A stretch of 37,887 nucleotides of DNA from Acinetobacter baretiae (GCF_015627105.1 NZ_VTDM01000028.1:1-37887), one strand, 5' to 3'; numbered from the stretch's first letter, positions 1 to 8,669 are shown. The notes: generated from the sequence alone by a model not told the origin. Numbers and translations: made by a program.

Positions 1-106
1 GTATTCGTTTGAAGTATTGATTCTGTTTTAGAAATTTCAAATAAGTGGATTCAAATTTTATAAAAAAATCATCAATGGTACAGAATAAAGCAGTAATATC
101 AGTCAT
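1..106 (-). CDS. IS982-family transposase, N-terminal fragment
   Basis: Thirty-five codons are readable from the ATG at 106, starting MTDITALFCTIDDFFIKFE. This resembles the start of IS982-family transposases, which open with an ITALFC-IDDF-type segment. The rest, including the DDE catalytic residues, lies outside the window, so activity cannot be judged. No frameshift is visible in the readable part. The C-terminal portion of what is probably the same transposase appears at 37725-37887 in a second copy. The assignment is from memory of the family. Confidence 0.75.
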   Translation of the reverse strand, partial: MTDITALFCTIDDFFIKFESTYLKFLKQNQYFKRI

Positions 107-178
107 GAGGATTAGAGTGGTAAGTCGTGTCTAGTAACTCAACTTATGGCTCTAATCCTTGGCTTTTTCAAATAAATC

Positions 179-197
179 CTTAAACAGGATTCGGGTT
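179..197. repeat. Terminal inverted repeat of the left IS982-type element
   Basis: The 19 bases cttaaacaggattcgggtt are the exact reverse complement of 37711-37729. Sequence similarity between the two elements stops immediately inside the repeat, as expected if one window end shows the 5' terminus and the other the 3' terminus of the same element. Confidence 0.85.
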
Positions 198-329
198 AAG
201 TAACAATTTCAACAAAAGGGTAAAATATAAGCAATTTTACTATTTACATCACAGTAAAATAAAAAAGCACCAATATGAGACATTTTGCTATATGTTTGAA
301 TATGCTTTAGAGCGGTTAAATAGAGGATT

Positions 330-370
330 AAAAGTTTTCCTCATTTTTCATAAAAATATGGAAAACTTTT
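330..370. repeat. Nested inverted repeat (compound hairpin)
   Basis: Outer arms of 11 bp (aaaagttttcc and ggaaaactttt) enclose inner arms attttt/aaaaat around a 3-base loop. Together they make a nearly continuous 41-base hairpin on either strand. It is not followed by a clear T tract beyond the stem, so a terminator role is only possible. It could also be a remnant of a small repeat element. Confidence 0.6.
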
Positions 371-546
371 GAAAGAGTAATGAGATTGTTTAACTATATT
401 TTCCAATACTCTAATGATAAAACAAGCACAATGCGTTTGGCTTAAAATGAATATTTTCAAAATGGCTGAATTAAATGAATAAGAAGTAATGATTTACCAT
501 AAGAAATTGATTATATTTTTTATTTTAAAACTATTATTTAGAATAC

Positions 547-578
547 ATATCAAGGAAATTATATAATTTCCTTGATAT
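547..578. repeat. Perfect 32-bp palindrome downstream of the glutathione transferase gene
   Basis: Positions 547-562 (atatcaaggaaattat) are exactly reverse complementary to 563-578, with no loop. It lies about 40 bp past the stop codon of the leftward glutathione transferase gene. A transcript would fold into a long stem, but no U tract follows, so it is not a classic intrinsic terminator. An operator or a cruciform-forming site is an alternative. Confidence 0.65.
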
Positions 579-617
579 GATGCTCTTTGTATAAAGTAAA
601 ATCATTAATGAATACAG

Positions 618-1226
618 CTACAATAAACCTTCTTTTTTCATGGCTATTTTAACCGATTGACGTTGTGAAATTTTCTCACTAAATGCGCGTATATTTTTAT
701 ATGGAGTAAGGTCATGCTTAATATATGCAGACCAACTCGTCAGTACAAATAAATAAGCATCTGCTGGGCCAAAATGATCACTGCTCAAATAGCGATATTC
801 AGATTGTTCTAAAGCATGATCGATCAATGTTAAACATGTATCTACTTGCTGAATTCCTACTTTTCTTTCCTCATCAGTGATTTCACCCGCAAAAAATATA
901 GAATAACTTTTATGTAGTCTTGTACTTAAATACCCTAACCACTCTAAAACACGTGCTCGCTCTAGACCCATATTTGGAATCATTTGCTTATTTGGGTCAA
1001 GCTCAGCTAAAAATGGAAGAATAGCCACAATTTCAGTTAAAAATACGTCTTTGCTCAGCTCTAGGGTTGGTACAGCTCCTTTAGGATTAATTTTAAAGAA
1101 ATCTTGTCCTGTTTCTGTTTGATGCGTTTTAATATCGACTTTTTCTAGGTCATAATCTAAATGTAGTTCATTTAAAATAATATGAACAGCCAAAGAACAG
1201 GCACCGGGGGTATAATATAGTTTCAC
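618..1226 (-). CDS. gstA: Beta-class glutathione S-transferase
   Basis: Cytosolic glutathione transferase, expected to conjugate glutathione to electrophiles or act as a thiol-disulfide enzyme. The 202-residue protein closely follows E. coli GstA from end to end. The N-terminal thioredoxin-like domain opens MKLYYTPGACSLAVHIILNE, with the beta-class cysteine at residue 10, and carries a NPKGAVPTLEL segment holding the conserved cis-proline. A helical C-terminal domain has the FGPADAYLF segment. The usual TEGVAI after the glutathione site reads TEIVAI here. The start is GTG at 1226 with a weak Shine-Dalgarno sequence, chosen because the protein matches the family from residue 1. It appears monocistronic, next to the IS-proximal non-coding stretch. 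Substrate is unknown. Confidence 0.88.
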   Translation of the reverse strand: MKLYYTPGACSLAVHIILNELHLDYDLEKVDIKTHQTETGQDFFKINPKGAVPTLELSKDVFLTEIVAILPFLAELDPNKQMIPNMGLERARVLEWLGYLSTRLHKSYSIFFAGEITDEERKVGIQQVDTCLTLIDHALEQSEYRYLSSDHFGPADAYLFVLTSWSAYIKHDLTPYKNIRAFSEKISQRQSVKIAMKKEGLL

Positions 1227-1313
1227 AATACATATCTTCGATTAGTTCTTCATTATTTCAATTTATAAGCTCTTCAGACCATTTACAAGTATCTTGTTTA
1301 AAATCTAGTTTTT

Positions 1314-1934
1314 TTAAAATTGAATCACGCCAGAAGCTATGACCACAGTCAACACAAGATTAAGTAATACTGTAAGCCAGTACATCTGCCTAAATGATTT
1401 TTTTTGTGTTTTATGTCTTAATTTTTGTTGCATAAACCAAGCAATTGACCAACCGCCCAAAATGGCAAAAATATGTAAAGTTACTTCAGGTACACGCCAT
1501 TCGCCTGAAACAGCAGAAGTTTTGTCTTTTTTATACAAAAAGTAAGTCACAACACTACAAATAATACTCAGCAAAAAATAAGCACTTGGTAGTTTTTCCA
1601 TGGTGTCTAGGGTGAATAAAATCAACCAATAAATAATAATTGCGATGGTCATTTTATCGAGTTTAGATGATTGTTTTTGAGGAAAACTTTCAAATGTTGC
1701 TGAGGTTGAACGGCTTTGTTGTACATTTAAATACACCACACTTTTTGCGGTAAACTGACCTTTACGCGCGACAACTACCGTATATTCTAATGCACAACCC
1801 ACGATAGGACGTGGGCCTCGTTTGGCGAAGTCTTTAATATGTAAAAAAACACGTGACTTGGTTCGATCTTGAGGTTGAATAAAACCATATCCTTTTTCAT
1901 CAAACCATTCAACTAAACGACCCTGATCACGCAT
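1314..1934 (-). CDS. Cold-shock domain / DUF1294 membrane protein
   Basis: Fusion of an N-terminal cold-shock (CspA-like) nucleic-acid-binding domain, about residues 1-68, to a C-terminal DUF1294 membrane domain. The first part shows the RNP1-like stretch KGYGFIQ and an RNP2-like VFLHI. The second part, from about residue 92, has three or four hydrophobic helices and the family's GGWSIAWFMQQKLRHKT block before the last helix. Length (206 residues) is usual for this architecture. It starts 10 bp after the thrB stop codon with a GAGAG ribosome site and is probably co-transcribed with thrB. The function of such fusions is not established. Membrane-tethered RNA binding is only an inference from the domains. 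Confidence 0.85.
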   Translation of the reverse strand: MRDQGRLVEWFDEKGYGFIQPQDRTKSRVFLHIKDFAKRGPRPIVGCALEYTVVVARKGQFTAKSVVYLNVQQSRSTSATFESFPQKQSSKLDKMTIAIIIYWLILFTLDTMEKLPSAYFLLSIICSVVTYFLYKKDKTSAVSGEWRVPEVTLHIFAILGGWSIAWFMQQKLRHKTQKKSFRQMYWLTVLLNLVLTVVIASGVIQF

Positions 1935-1944
1935 GTTTTGGCTC

Positions 1945-2895
1945 TCATTTTAAACGTCTTAAACGATCCACTAGCATGTCACGCATTTGAGTGGGATCTT
2001 TTTGAAATACATCACTACCGCCACGGCCTTCTAAACGATTCAAACGTGCTACATTTAAACGCAGTAACCAAAAACGACAAGCGCACATCGCTAAATACAC
2101 ATCTAAACATGCACGTTCATCATCACTCATTATTCGAGTTTTTTGGTAAGCCTGTAAATAAGCATCTACTTTGGTTTGATCTAAACTCACCGCAGGGTAT
2201 TTAGTACAAAACTCATTAATCGTGATTGCAACATCGAATAGTAACTCATCAAAATTAAGCTCAAAAAAATCTAAAATGCCTGTAAGTGTGTCACCTTTAA
2301 AAAGGGTATTGTCTCTAAATAAATCTGAATGCACCCAACCTTGGCTACGATTTGGATACTGTGTTTGATACTCATGAAAGATTGCATAAACTTGATCAAA
2401 CAATACTGCATCTTGTTCAGACATTTCTTCTTTTTGTAACATACGACCAATATCAGTCCAATATGCGTGACCACGACTATGACTACGTGTCAGTGGGAAG
2501 TTGTGCAGAGCAACATGTAGTTTTGCCTGTGCTGTTGCAATTTCTTTAACTTGTGCCACATTGGTTATTTCTGGATGTTCACCCCATACTCGTGGTGCAA
2601 TTTGAGCAGGTTTACCGACAATATAGTGAATAGCTTTACCACTATGCATCAGCGGTGCAGCGACAGGTACACCATGCTGTGATAAGTGTTGTAATACAGG
2701 TACAAGTTCACCTGCACTTTGCTCTGTCTCATTTTCAAATACGGTCAGTACATACTGTTTTTGATCTTCGCAGATAATAAAATAGTTGGTATTTTGAATG
2801 CCGCCTTGAATGGGTACAAGATCAACCACGTTTAAGCCGTATGCACGGGTAAATTGTTGAACTTCTTCTAAGCTCAAAGGCGTATAAACAGACAT
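1945..2895 (-). CDS. thrB: Homoserine kinase (phosphotransferase-fold ThrB)
   Basis: Phosphorylates L-homoserine with ATP, the penultimate step of threonine synthesis, in the cytoplasm. The 316-residue protein is the aminoglycoside-phosphotransferase-like homoserine kinase found in Pseudomonas and Acinetobacter, not the GHMP-type E. coli ThrB. Visible features are the IQGGIQNTNYFI nucleotide-loop segment near residues 29-40, the Brenner motif HSDLFRDN around residue 188 with its catalytic Asp, and the metal-binding ILDFFELNFDELLFD segment about 20 residues later. The ATG at 2895 has an AGGT site 6-7 bases upstream. It is divergent from hisF across about 100 bp and is followed closely by the cold-shock/DUF1294 gene. 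Confidence 0.92.
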   Translation of the reverse strand: MSVYTPLSLEEVQQFTRAYGLNVVDLVPIQGGIQNTNYFIICEDQKQYVLTVFENETEQSAGELVPVLQHLSQHGVPVAAPLMHSGKAIHYIVGKPAQIAPRVWGEHPEITNVAQVKEIATAQAKLHVALHNFPLTRSHSRGHAYWTDIGRMLQKEEMSEQDAVLFDQVYAIFHEYQTQYPNRSQGWVHSDLFRDNTLFKGDTLTGILDFFELNFDELLFDVAITINEFCTKYPAVSLDQTKVDAYLQAYQKTRIMSDDERACLDVYLAMCACRFWLLRLNVARLNRLEGRGGSDVFQKDPTQMRDMLVDRLRRLK

Positions 2896-2999
2896 AGAAA
2901 ACCTGCGTGAAACAAAAATAGTTTGATAGAATACATGAAGTTTAACAAGTTATAGCCGATCTCGGAAACTTTATTTATAAGCCAGTGCAGGATACCCAT

Positions 3000-3758
3000 A
3001 TGCTCGCAAAACGAATCATCCCTTGTTTAGATGTCGATAATGGCCGTGTGGTCAAAGGCGTACAGTTTTTAGATATTCGAGATGCAGGTGACCCTGTTGA
3101 AGTTGCACGACGCTATAATGAACAAGGTGCAGATGAAATCACCTTTTTAGATATTACCGCAACACATCATGGCAGAGACACCACATACCGCACTGTAGAA
3201 CGTATGGCAGAATCTGTTTTTGTACCACTCACCGTTGGTGGTGGTGTACGTAAAGTAGAAGACATTCGCTTACTTTTAAATGCAGGTGCAGATAAAGTCA
3301 GTATTAATTCAGCAGCCATCACTCACCCAGAATTTGTACAAGAAGCATCTTCTCGTTTTGGTGCACAATGTATTGTTGCTGCCATTGATGCCAAAAAAGT
3401 TGCGACAGGTAAATGGGAGATTTTTACTCACGGTGGGCGAAAAGCCACAGGTATAGACGCCATTGAATGGGCAGTCAAAATGGCCAATTACGGCGCAGGT
3501 GAACTCCTTATTACAAGTATGGATGCAGATGGTACAAAAGCAGGCTACGACATTGAACTCATGCGTGCTATTAATGATCGTGTTTCTGTACCTACCATTG
3601 CCTCTGGTGGGGTAGGTAATTTACAACATCTTGCCGATGGAATTTTACACGGCGGTGCCGATGCTGTACTTGCTGCAAGTATTTTCCACTTTGGGCAACA
3701 CACAATCCCTGAAGCCAAAAAATACCTTGCAGAACAAGGCATTGAAATGCGTCTCTAA
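3000..3758 (+). CDS. hisF: Imidazole glycerol phosphate synthase cyclase subunit HisF
   Basis: Cyclase half of the HisFH complex in histidine synthesis. It turns PRFAR plus HisH-supplied ammonia into IGP and AICAR. The 252-residue (beta/alpha)8 barrel has both catalytic aspartates, Asp11 ([15 protein letters not shown]) and Asp130 (IVAAIDAKK), and the phosphate-binding loops TVGGGVR and ASGGVGN. I chose the ATG at 3000 because [12 protein letters not shown] is the standard family start and an AGGA-like site lies about 7 bases upstream. An in-frame GTG at 2985 would add five atypical residues. No other his genes are in the window, so it is a detached his locus as is common in Acinetobacter. 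It is convergent with cdh. Confidence 0.96.
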   Translation: MLAKRIIPCLDVDNGRVVKGVQFLDIRDAGDPVEVARRYNEQGADEITFLDITATHHGRDTTYRTVERMAESVFVPLTVGGGVRKVEDIRLLLNAGADKVSINSAAITHPEFVQEASSRFGAQCIVAAIDAKKVATGKWEIFTHGGRKATGIDAIEWAVKMANYGAGELLITSMDADGTKAGYDIELMRAINDRVSVPTIASGGVGNLQHLADGILHGGADAVLAASIFHFGQHTIPEAKKYLAEQGIEMRL

Positions 3759-3769
3759 GACATTTACCT

Positions 3770-3813
3770 AGATACGTTTTGTACGCTACGGTGTCACCTC
3801 ACAAAACGTATCT
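3770..3813. repeat. 13-bp inverted repeat between hisF and cdh
   Basis: Arms agatacgttttgt (3770-3782) and acaaaacgtatct (3801-3813) are perfectly complementary and enclose an 18-base loop that contains the cdh stop codon. Sitting between convergent genes, it may act on both transcripts as a terminator-like or end-protecting stem. Neither strand has a strong T run after it. Confidence 0.6.
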
Positions 3814-4538
3814 TGTATTTCCTCAATACTTCCCAAATTCTTCTCTGTTAAGTCAAATCTGGTGGCCAATAAAATAATATCTGTTCCTGTGGCTGACACC
3901 ATGCCTAAACCATACTCAGCCATACGACCTGCATTGTTTTGTTGTAGATAATGAGAAAGTTCCACAAAAGGGTTTACATCATTCAATTGAGATAAATTGA
4001 TCTTTTTGGCTAAATAACGATGACCTAAAATAGGCGTTGATAATACACGCCATGACTCCGTAATTTGTACACGCTCATGGGTTAACTGTGTATACACTTG
4101 CGCTTTCAAACATGATGAATGTATATGTAATTGATCTTGTGTACGTCCGTAAGGTGAATTTACTGTAAAAGATAAATAACGAGGATCAATCACTTTTTTA
4201 TGTTGTACATCTAAAATTGCACGATGTTTCCATGCATCTGCAAAATAATTGTGTGCATTTGGCTTGAGTAGTTTCAAGTCTTCAATGCCTGTAATTTTAG
4301 CAGTTGGAATAATTAAAGTTTGTACAGGCCCATTTCGATCTCTTAACACCACATAGCCCGCTGATCTATTCACAACTAAACATGCATGTGTTTCATCTCG
4401 GCTTGTTTCGCAACGATGATTCACAATATCCCACAAAACCTGTCGCTTCGATAAAGTTTCGGGAACCAAAAAACAGCCTGTCAACACCATACTCAAAGCA
4501 AAAACAGTAAAAATATTACGACATATTAAATCACGCAT
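3786..4538 (-). CDS. cdh: CDP-diacylglycerol diphosphatase, lipoprotein-like
   Basis: Predicted CDP-diacylglycerol pyrophosphatase, which cleaves CDP-diacylglycerol to CMP and phosphatidate in E. coli. Similarity to E. coli Cdh covers the whole protein: SAGYVVLRDRNGPVQTLIIPT, the HIT-like catalytic segment QLHIHSSC with His138 and His140, LGHRYLAKK and the final EEIQDTFCEV. The N-terminus has a membrane segment ending in LTGC (Cys22), a possible lipobox, so it is probably anchored facing the periplasm. E. coli Cdh has a plain membrane anchor. It starts 4 bp after the PLD stop and is last in the exbD-to-cdh operon, which argues for extracellular phosphorus compounds as substrates. Activity on other pyrophosphate bonds is possible. 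Confidence 0.87.
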   Translation of the reverse strand: MRDLICRNIFTVFALSMVLTGCFLVPETLSKRQVLWDIVNHRCETSRDETHACLVVNRSAGYVVLRDRNGPVQTLIIPTAKITGIEDLKLLKPNAHNYFADAWKHRAILDVQHKKVIDPRYLSFTVNSPYGRTQDQLHIHSSCLKAQVYTQLTHERVQITESWRVLSTPILGHRYLAKKINLSQLNDVNPFVELSHYLQQNNAGRMAEYGLGMVSATGTDIILLATRFDLTEKNLGSIEEIQDTFCEVTP

Positions 4539-4542
4539 CTCT

Positions 4543-5784
4543 TCACTCTTTGGCAGGATTCACTGGCTTATAAGCTGTATTCACATTCACTAAATGTACA
4601 TAGTTACTTTGCCATAAATCATCATACAAACGGTCTAAATTTTGAGTAATTTCGAGTTGATTATTGAGTACAATGTCTAAATTACGAGACTCGTCAAAAT
4701 ACCCACCGCTCCAATTCGATGTACCCACCCATGCTGTTTTATGATCTATGGTCATATACTTGCTATGAATCACCCGAGCATAGGGAATAAAGCCGTCTTT
4801 ACTTTTAGGAATCGTTACAATTTTAATATTCATGTTGGGTACAAGCGCAAGGCTTTTAATCCAAAAGATGTCTGGATATCGAATATTCCAGTCTGCAATC
4901 ATTAAGTTAATCTTTACACCACGTGCAGCAGCTTCTCTTAAACTACGATCTATCAGATCATAAAATACACGCTTACCCTTACCTTCTGCATAACTCAGTG
5001 GTGAATACTGCATGACTTGAATATTAATATTGGACTGAGCGCTGGCAATCAGTTTAGGAAAATTATCTACTGCTGTATAAATATTGCTCGGTGTAACTTT
5101 AGGTGGACTTGCCAGTAAATAATCATTTTGAGTGACATTTTCAGGGATTTGATGCTGGGTAAATGTTGCAATCGTTTGTTGCTTTTCTAGATGAATTTGA
5201 TTATTCCAATCCGTTTGGAAAATCTGTTTCATCTGCTCAACCATTTGTGCATTGTTTATTTTTAAGCCTGTTTCATGAATATGCTTTAATGCTCGCCAGT
5301 CAAAATTTTGGCTACCCACAAAAGCCACTCGCCCATCGACAATAAAGTATTTGGCATGAATAATGCCATGACTGACTTTAGAGAAGTTCATCACTTTCCA
5401 TTCAAGATTTGGAATGCTCTGAATATATCGAATGGTGTCTGGATTAGATAAACCGACCCCTTTTTCATCGAGTAAGAAACGGATTTTCACGCCTCTTTGC
5501 CCTGCGCTTTTTAAGGCTTGAAGTACGCGATCGAGTGCTGTATTTGGCAAACTATATACATAAAACTGTGCAATCTGTATCTCAGAGGTCGCCCCATCAA
5601 ACAGCTGTTGCCAAGTGGTTTGTGCATCTGACAATGCAGGGTGTTGCAATGTGGTTTCTGTTGGAAGATTAACAACTAACTCAAACTCACCTGTTGTTTG
5701 CGCATTAATCATCTGAGATACACTTAAAAATGTCAAAAAAACACCCAAACAAGCGAATTGTTTGGGTAGTTTAACATTAAGCAT
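4543..5784 (-). CDS. Secreted phospholipase D-superfamily protein, PLD3/PLD4-like
   Basis: Predicted exported phosphodiesterase of the phospholipase D superfamily. A signal peptide covers about residues 1-29 (hydrophobic core FACLGVFLTFL). Both HKD motifs are intact: His143-Lys145-Asp150 (HAKYFIVD) followed by GSQNFDWR, and His340-Lys342-Asp347 (HSKYMTID) followed by GTSNWSGGYF. The second half, with IPYARVIHSKY, GTSNWSG and RSLREAAARGVKINLMIADW, resembles animal PLD3/PLD4 more than the phosphatidylcholine PLDs. PLD3/4 are known as 5' exonucleases on single-stranded nucleic acid. The ATG overlaps the exbB end by 8 bp, which indicates coupling. Substrate is uncertain: phospholipid head groups, nucleic acid or another phosphodiester. 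Confidence 0.88.
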   Translation of the reverse strand: MLNVKLPKQFACLGVFLTFLSVSQMINAQTTGEFELVVNLPTETTLQHPALSDAQTTWQQLFDGATSEIQIAQFYVYSLPNTALDRVLQALKSAGQRGVKIRFLLDEKGVGLSNPDTIRYIQSIPNLEWKVMNFSKVSHGIIHAKYFIVDGRVAFVGSQNFDWRALKHIHETGLKINNAQMVEQMKQIFQTDWNNQIHLEKQQTIATFTQHQIPENVTQNDYLLASPPKVTPSNIYTAVDNFPKLIASAQSNINIQVMQYSPLSYAEGKGKRVFYDLIDRSLREAAARGVKINLMIADWNIRYPDIFWIKSLALVPNMNIKIVTIPKSKDGFIPYARVIHSKYMTIDHKTAWVGTSNWSGGYFDESRNLDIVLNNQLEITQNLDRLYDDLWQSNYVHLVNVNTAYKPVNPAKE

Positions 5785-6406
5785 AACTGTTTTCTTCAGT
5801 GGTTTGTGCTTTGTAAGTTGCCCCTTTCACCACTTTGCTCTTCCCTGTGTTAATCAACAAAACTTTAGACAGTTCGTTGATGCGTTCAATACGGTTACCT
5901 AAAAAATTATTGGCCACCAACGCCACTAAAGCAATTGCAATTCCTAGCCCTGTAGCATATAAAGCTGTACCCATACCGCCTGATACTTTACTCGCATCAG
6001 ACACACCCGATGCCGCCAAGGCTTGAAATGTATCTACAATTCCTAAAATAGTACCGAGTAAACCTAATAGTGGTGCAGCTGCAACAATCGTCTCTAATAC
6101 CCAAATACCTTTATTTAAAGCGGCTTTGCTTTCGATGTATTGCTGTTCAATAGCATCGTTACGCTCATTTTCCGTCAGACCACTTACCAGTAACGGTTCA
6201 ACCAGTAGGTATGCAGGGTTTTTATCTTTTTTCTCAACCTGTTTTTCATCAAGCGTATGTTGTTGCTTGAGCTGTTCATTGAGTTTTTTCGTTTGCTTTT
6301 GTGTCCATGTTAAATAGATCACACGTTCAATAAAAATTACACACAGCACCGCTAAGCAGGCATACATCATATAAAAAATAATACTATGAACTAAATCAGC
6401 ATTCAT
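5777..6406 (-). CDS. exbB: ExbB-type proton channel subunit of a TonB system
   Basis: MotA/TolQ/ExbB-family inner-membrane protein that, with ExbD, uses the proton gradient to energise TonB. Three membrane segments are seen at about residues 6-28, 104-127 and 145-168. Between the first two lies a Lys/Glu-rich cytoplasmic loop. The hallmark stretch APLLGLLGTILGIVDTFQAL and the third helix GMGTALYATGLGIAIALVAL carry the conserved glycines and threonines. Length (209 residues) is normal for the short ExbB class. It begins 12 bp after the receptor stop with an AGGG ribosome site. The order exbD-tonB-receptor-exbB is unusual, since exbB normally sits next to exbD. Confidence 0.92.
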   Translation of the reverse strand: MNADLVHSIIFYMMYACLAVLCVIFIERVIYLTWTQKQTKKLNEQLKQQHTLDEKQVEKKDKNPAYLLVEPLLVSGLTENERNDAIEQQYIESKAALNKGIWVLETIVAAAPLLGLLGTILGIVDTFQALAASGVSDASKVSGGMGTALYATGLGIAIALVALVANNFLGNRIERINELSKVLLINTGKSKVVKGATYKAQTTEENSYA

Positions 6407-6418
6407 GTTAGTTAACCC

Positions 6419-8644
6419 TTATAGTTTTGCAGATAGAGAAATGACAAATGTACGTTCTTCACCTATGTTATACAGTGGTGCCGAACCAGTCGCTGTACCT
6501 GTGGTTTTTGAATTCATTTGAACTGTTTTGGCCGATGCTAAATACTCTTTATCAAAGATATTATTTACACCAAACTTTAAAGATACATCTTTGACAAAAC
6601 TATTTTTTACAGGTAAACGTACCCCTGCAGAGAAATCAAATGTAGTACGACCTGAGATCTTTTCATCGTTGGTTAAGTCACCATAAAATGGCCCAGTGTA
6701 ATTACCACTGAAATTCCATAACCATGTGCTATTGTCATAGCCAATGCCCGCGGTAAAAACGTTTTTAGATGTATTTGGCGTTTGCTTACCCACCGTTGGT
6801 AAATACACCCCTTTTTTGATTGCCATACCCTTTTGTTCTGAGTCTGTATAGCTATACGATGTGTAGTAGTTCATGTTATACGCTAAATGACCACTCCACT
6901 CGAACTCTACCCCACGGCTATCTACTTTACCTGCATTAATCATGACATCATCACCCCCGCCATTTTGGCTAGAGATTTGGCGATTCTTATAATTCATATT
7001 AAATACAGTTGCGCTGAGTAGCATGTCTTGGGTTTGATAACGCCAACCTAGCTCTTGGTTCACACTTAACTCTGGCTGTAAACTAATAGAGTCATCTGCG
7101 TTATACAGCACATAGTTTTGTGGTGCCCGCATGTTTTTGGAAAGATTATAAAAGAATTGGTTTTTGTCATCGAGTTGATATTTTGCACTAAAATTAGGCA
7201 ATAATTCGCTATATTTGGCTTGTTTTGTGTATGAAGTGGTCGATAAACTGCCTAAATTATTACCTTTACGTTTAACACTTTCCCACGCAAAACCACCCAT
7301 TAACGTAACTTTTGGTGACACATACCATGTATCTTGTAGCCAAACACGTTGTGCAGGTGTAATGGTAAATTGATTTCGTCCTTGTACCACTTGACCTTTG
7401 GCATCTACAAATTGATTTGATTCTGCCCAAACATCACGAGGTATACCATTGTCTGTATAAATAAAAGGTTGTGTTTGACGTTGACGAGCACGCTCATACC
7501 AATATCCAGCAGATAGGCTATGTTGCTCATTCAGATCCCATTTTGCTTTCACCGTAACACCCGGACGCCATGTTGTTGTCATTGATGGGCGGTAAAATTT
7601 TTGAGTATTAATTACATTTTGTAAATCATACAAATTTGACTTACTCGATGTATTTAAAGTTTTTGATTCGGTAGAGCCACCCCCATTGCCCCAATAGTAA
7701 TACGGCTGAATGGTTGCTTTAAACGTATCACTTAAAATTAAATCTTGCGTTAATGAAACATTTAAATTTTCAAATGGGTTACGCGCATATTGATAATATT
7801 TAGAATCATTTGAATTAGATGAATAATCTGCTTGATGTCCTGTAGTACCATTTATATTTGGACTTGCATCAAAATCACTCTTTTTCACTGAATTATATTG
7901 ATAATTATCTTGCTTATTATATTTCACAATCAAACTACTGGTGTTGCCATTATCTGCTTTATAAAATGCATTGGCTTCAACTTTATTGCCCTCTAAATCA
8001 CCCTTGCCTTTCCACTTATTGGCGGTCGTATGTGATGCAGATAACCATGCACTAAAGTTCCCGATTTGTCCTGTTTCAATACGAGCAAAGGTTTTTTTCA
8101 GGTCATTACTGCCAAATTTTTGTTCGACAAATAACCCTGCATTTTTATCTGGTCGTTTGGTACTTAACCCAATATTACCACCACTTGAGCCAATATGGGG
8201 GCCATCTACTTCTGCCGAACCTTGCGTCACAAACACTTGGCTAATGTTTTCCGAATCACCTAAAAGGTTCGGATACACTGCATAGTTTCCAGAGTCATTT
8301 AAAGGAATACCATCGGCAGATAAACCGATTTGATCTGCCCCCATGCCACGCATAGTATAGTTTAGACCACTAATTCCCGAAGAATCTGTACTACTCATTT
8401 GTAAACCGGGCACTTTTGCAATTTTATCTAAGGCATTTCCTGCACTCGGATTATTATTTAAAGCATCGCTTGTAACCACAGAGCGTGCCTTTGGTGTATC
8501 TTCTTGTACCATCAAGCCACCGCCTACAGGTGCTTGCCCTTGCACAGATACCACACCAACATCTACACTTTGTGCCTGCACAGTTGCAGATACAAGTATA
8601 GATAATATAGATACTGACAATAATTTTTTCTCAAAATTTCTCAT
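6419..8644 (-). CDS. TonB-dependent outer-membrane receptor in the PLD/Cdh operon
   Basis: A 741-residue outer-membrane receptor. The signal peptide (about 1-24) ends at VQAQ. A plug domain runs to about residue 165, with segments GLNYTMRGMGADQIGLSADGI and SAEVDGPHIGSSGGNIGLST. A 22-strand beta barrel follows, ending in the aromatic-rich terminal strand EERTFVISLSAKL. The possible TonB box is near VDVGVVSVQG. It is third in a six-gene operon with its own TonB, ExbB and ExbD, 25 bp after tonB, and has a good GGAAAAG ribosome site. Co-transcription with a secreted phosphodiesterase and a CDP-lipid pyrophosphatase, plus the upstream PhoB-type sites, suggests a phosphorus-containing ligand. Iron or nickel chelates cannot be excluded from the receptor sequence alone. 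Confidence 0.9.
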   Translation of the reverse strand: MRNFEKKLLSVSILSILVSATVQAQSVDVGVVSVQGQAPVGGGLMVQEDTPKARSVVTSDALNNNPSAGNALDKIAKVPGLQMSSTDSSGISGLNYTMRGMGADQIGLSADGIPLNDSGNYAVYPNLLGDSENISQVFVTQGSAEVDGPHIGSSGGNIGLSTKRPDKNAGLFVEQKFGSNDLKKTFARIETGQIGNFSAWLSASHTTANKWKGKGDLEGNKVEANAFYKADNGNTSSLIVKYNKQDNYQYNSVKKSDFDASPNINGTTGHQADYSSNSNDSKYYQYARNPFENLNVSLTQDLILSDTFKATIQPYYYWGNGGGSTESKTLNTSSKSNLYDLQNVINTQKFYRPSMTTTWRPGVTVKAKWDLNEQHSLSAGYWYERARQRQTQPFIYTDNGIPRDVWAESNQFVDAKGQVVQGRNQFTITPAQRVWLQDTWYVSPKVTLMGGFAWESVKRKGNNLGSLSTTSYTKQAKYSELLPNFSAKYQLDDKNQFFYNLSKNMRAPQNYVLYNADDSISLQPELSVNQELGWRYQTQDMLLSATVFNMNYKNRQISSQNGGGDDVMINAGKVDSRGVEFEWSGHLAYNMNYYTSYSYTDSEQKGMAIKKGVYLPTVGKQTPNTSKNVFTAGIGYDNSTWLWNFSGNYTGPFYGDLTNDEKISGRTTFDFSAGVRLPVKNSFVKDVSLKFGVNNIFDKEYLASAKTVQMNSKTTGTATGSAPLYNIGEERTFVISLSAKL

Positions 8645-8669
8645 TTCTTTTCCTTGCTTTGTAGTTTAA

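Larger units (their letters stand above)
1..197 (-). mobile_element. IS982-family element, 5' end only (cut by the window edge)
   Basis: This is the upstream end of an insertion sequence whose transposase reads leftward out of the window. The outer boundary is the 19-bp sequence ending near 197, whose reverse complement recurs at 37711-37729. About 90 bp separate the end from the transposase start. Family assignment rests on the transposase N-terminus and on termini beginning ACCC when read inward, both typical of IS982. The true boundary could be 196 or 197, because the last T may belong to the target. No target duplication can be judged since the other end is missing. Confidence 0.8.
198..617. 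other. 420-bp AT-rich non-coding stretch with two inverted repeats
   Basis: No convincing gene is seen between the IS end and the glutathione transferase stop codon. The stretch contains a compound hairpin at 330-370 and a perfect palindrome at 547-578, listed separately. The rest is AT-rich with stop codons in all frames. It may be remnant intergenic DNA left beside the IS insertion. Confidence 0.6.

Noticed and set aside
2985..2999. GTG start for HisF five codons upstream
   Set aside because: The ATG at 3000 gives the standard family N-terminus and has its own ribosome site.
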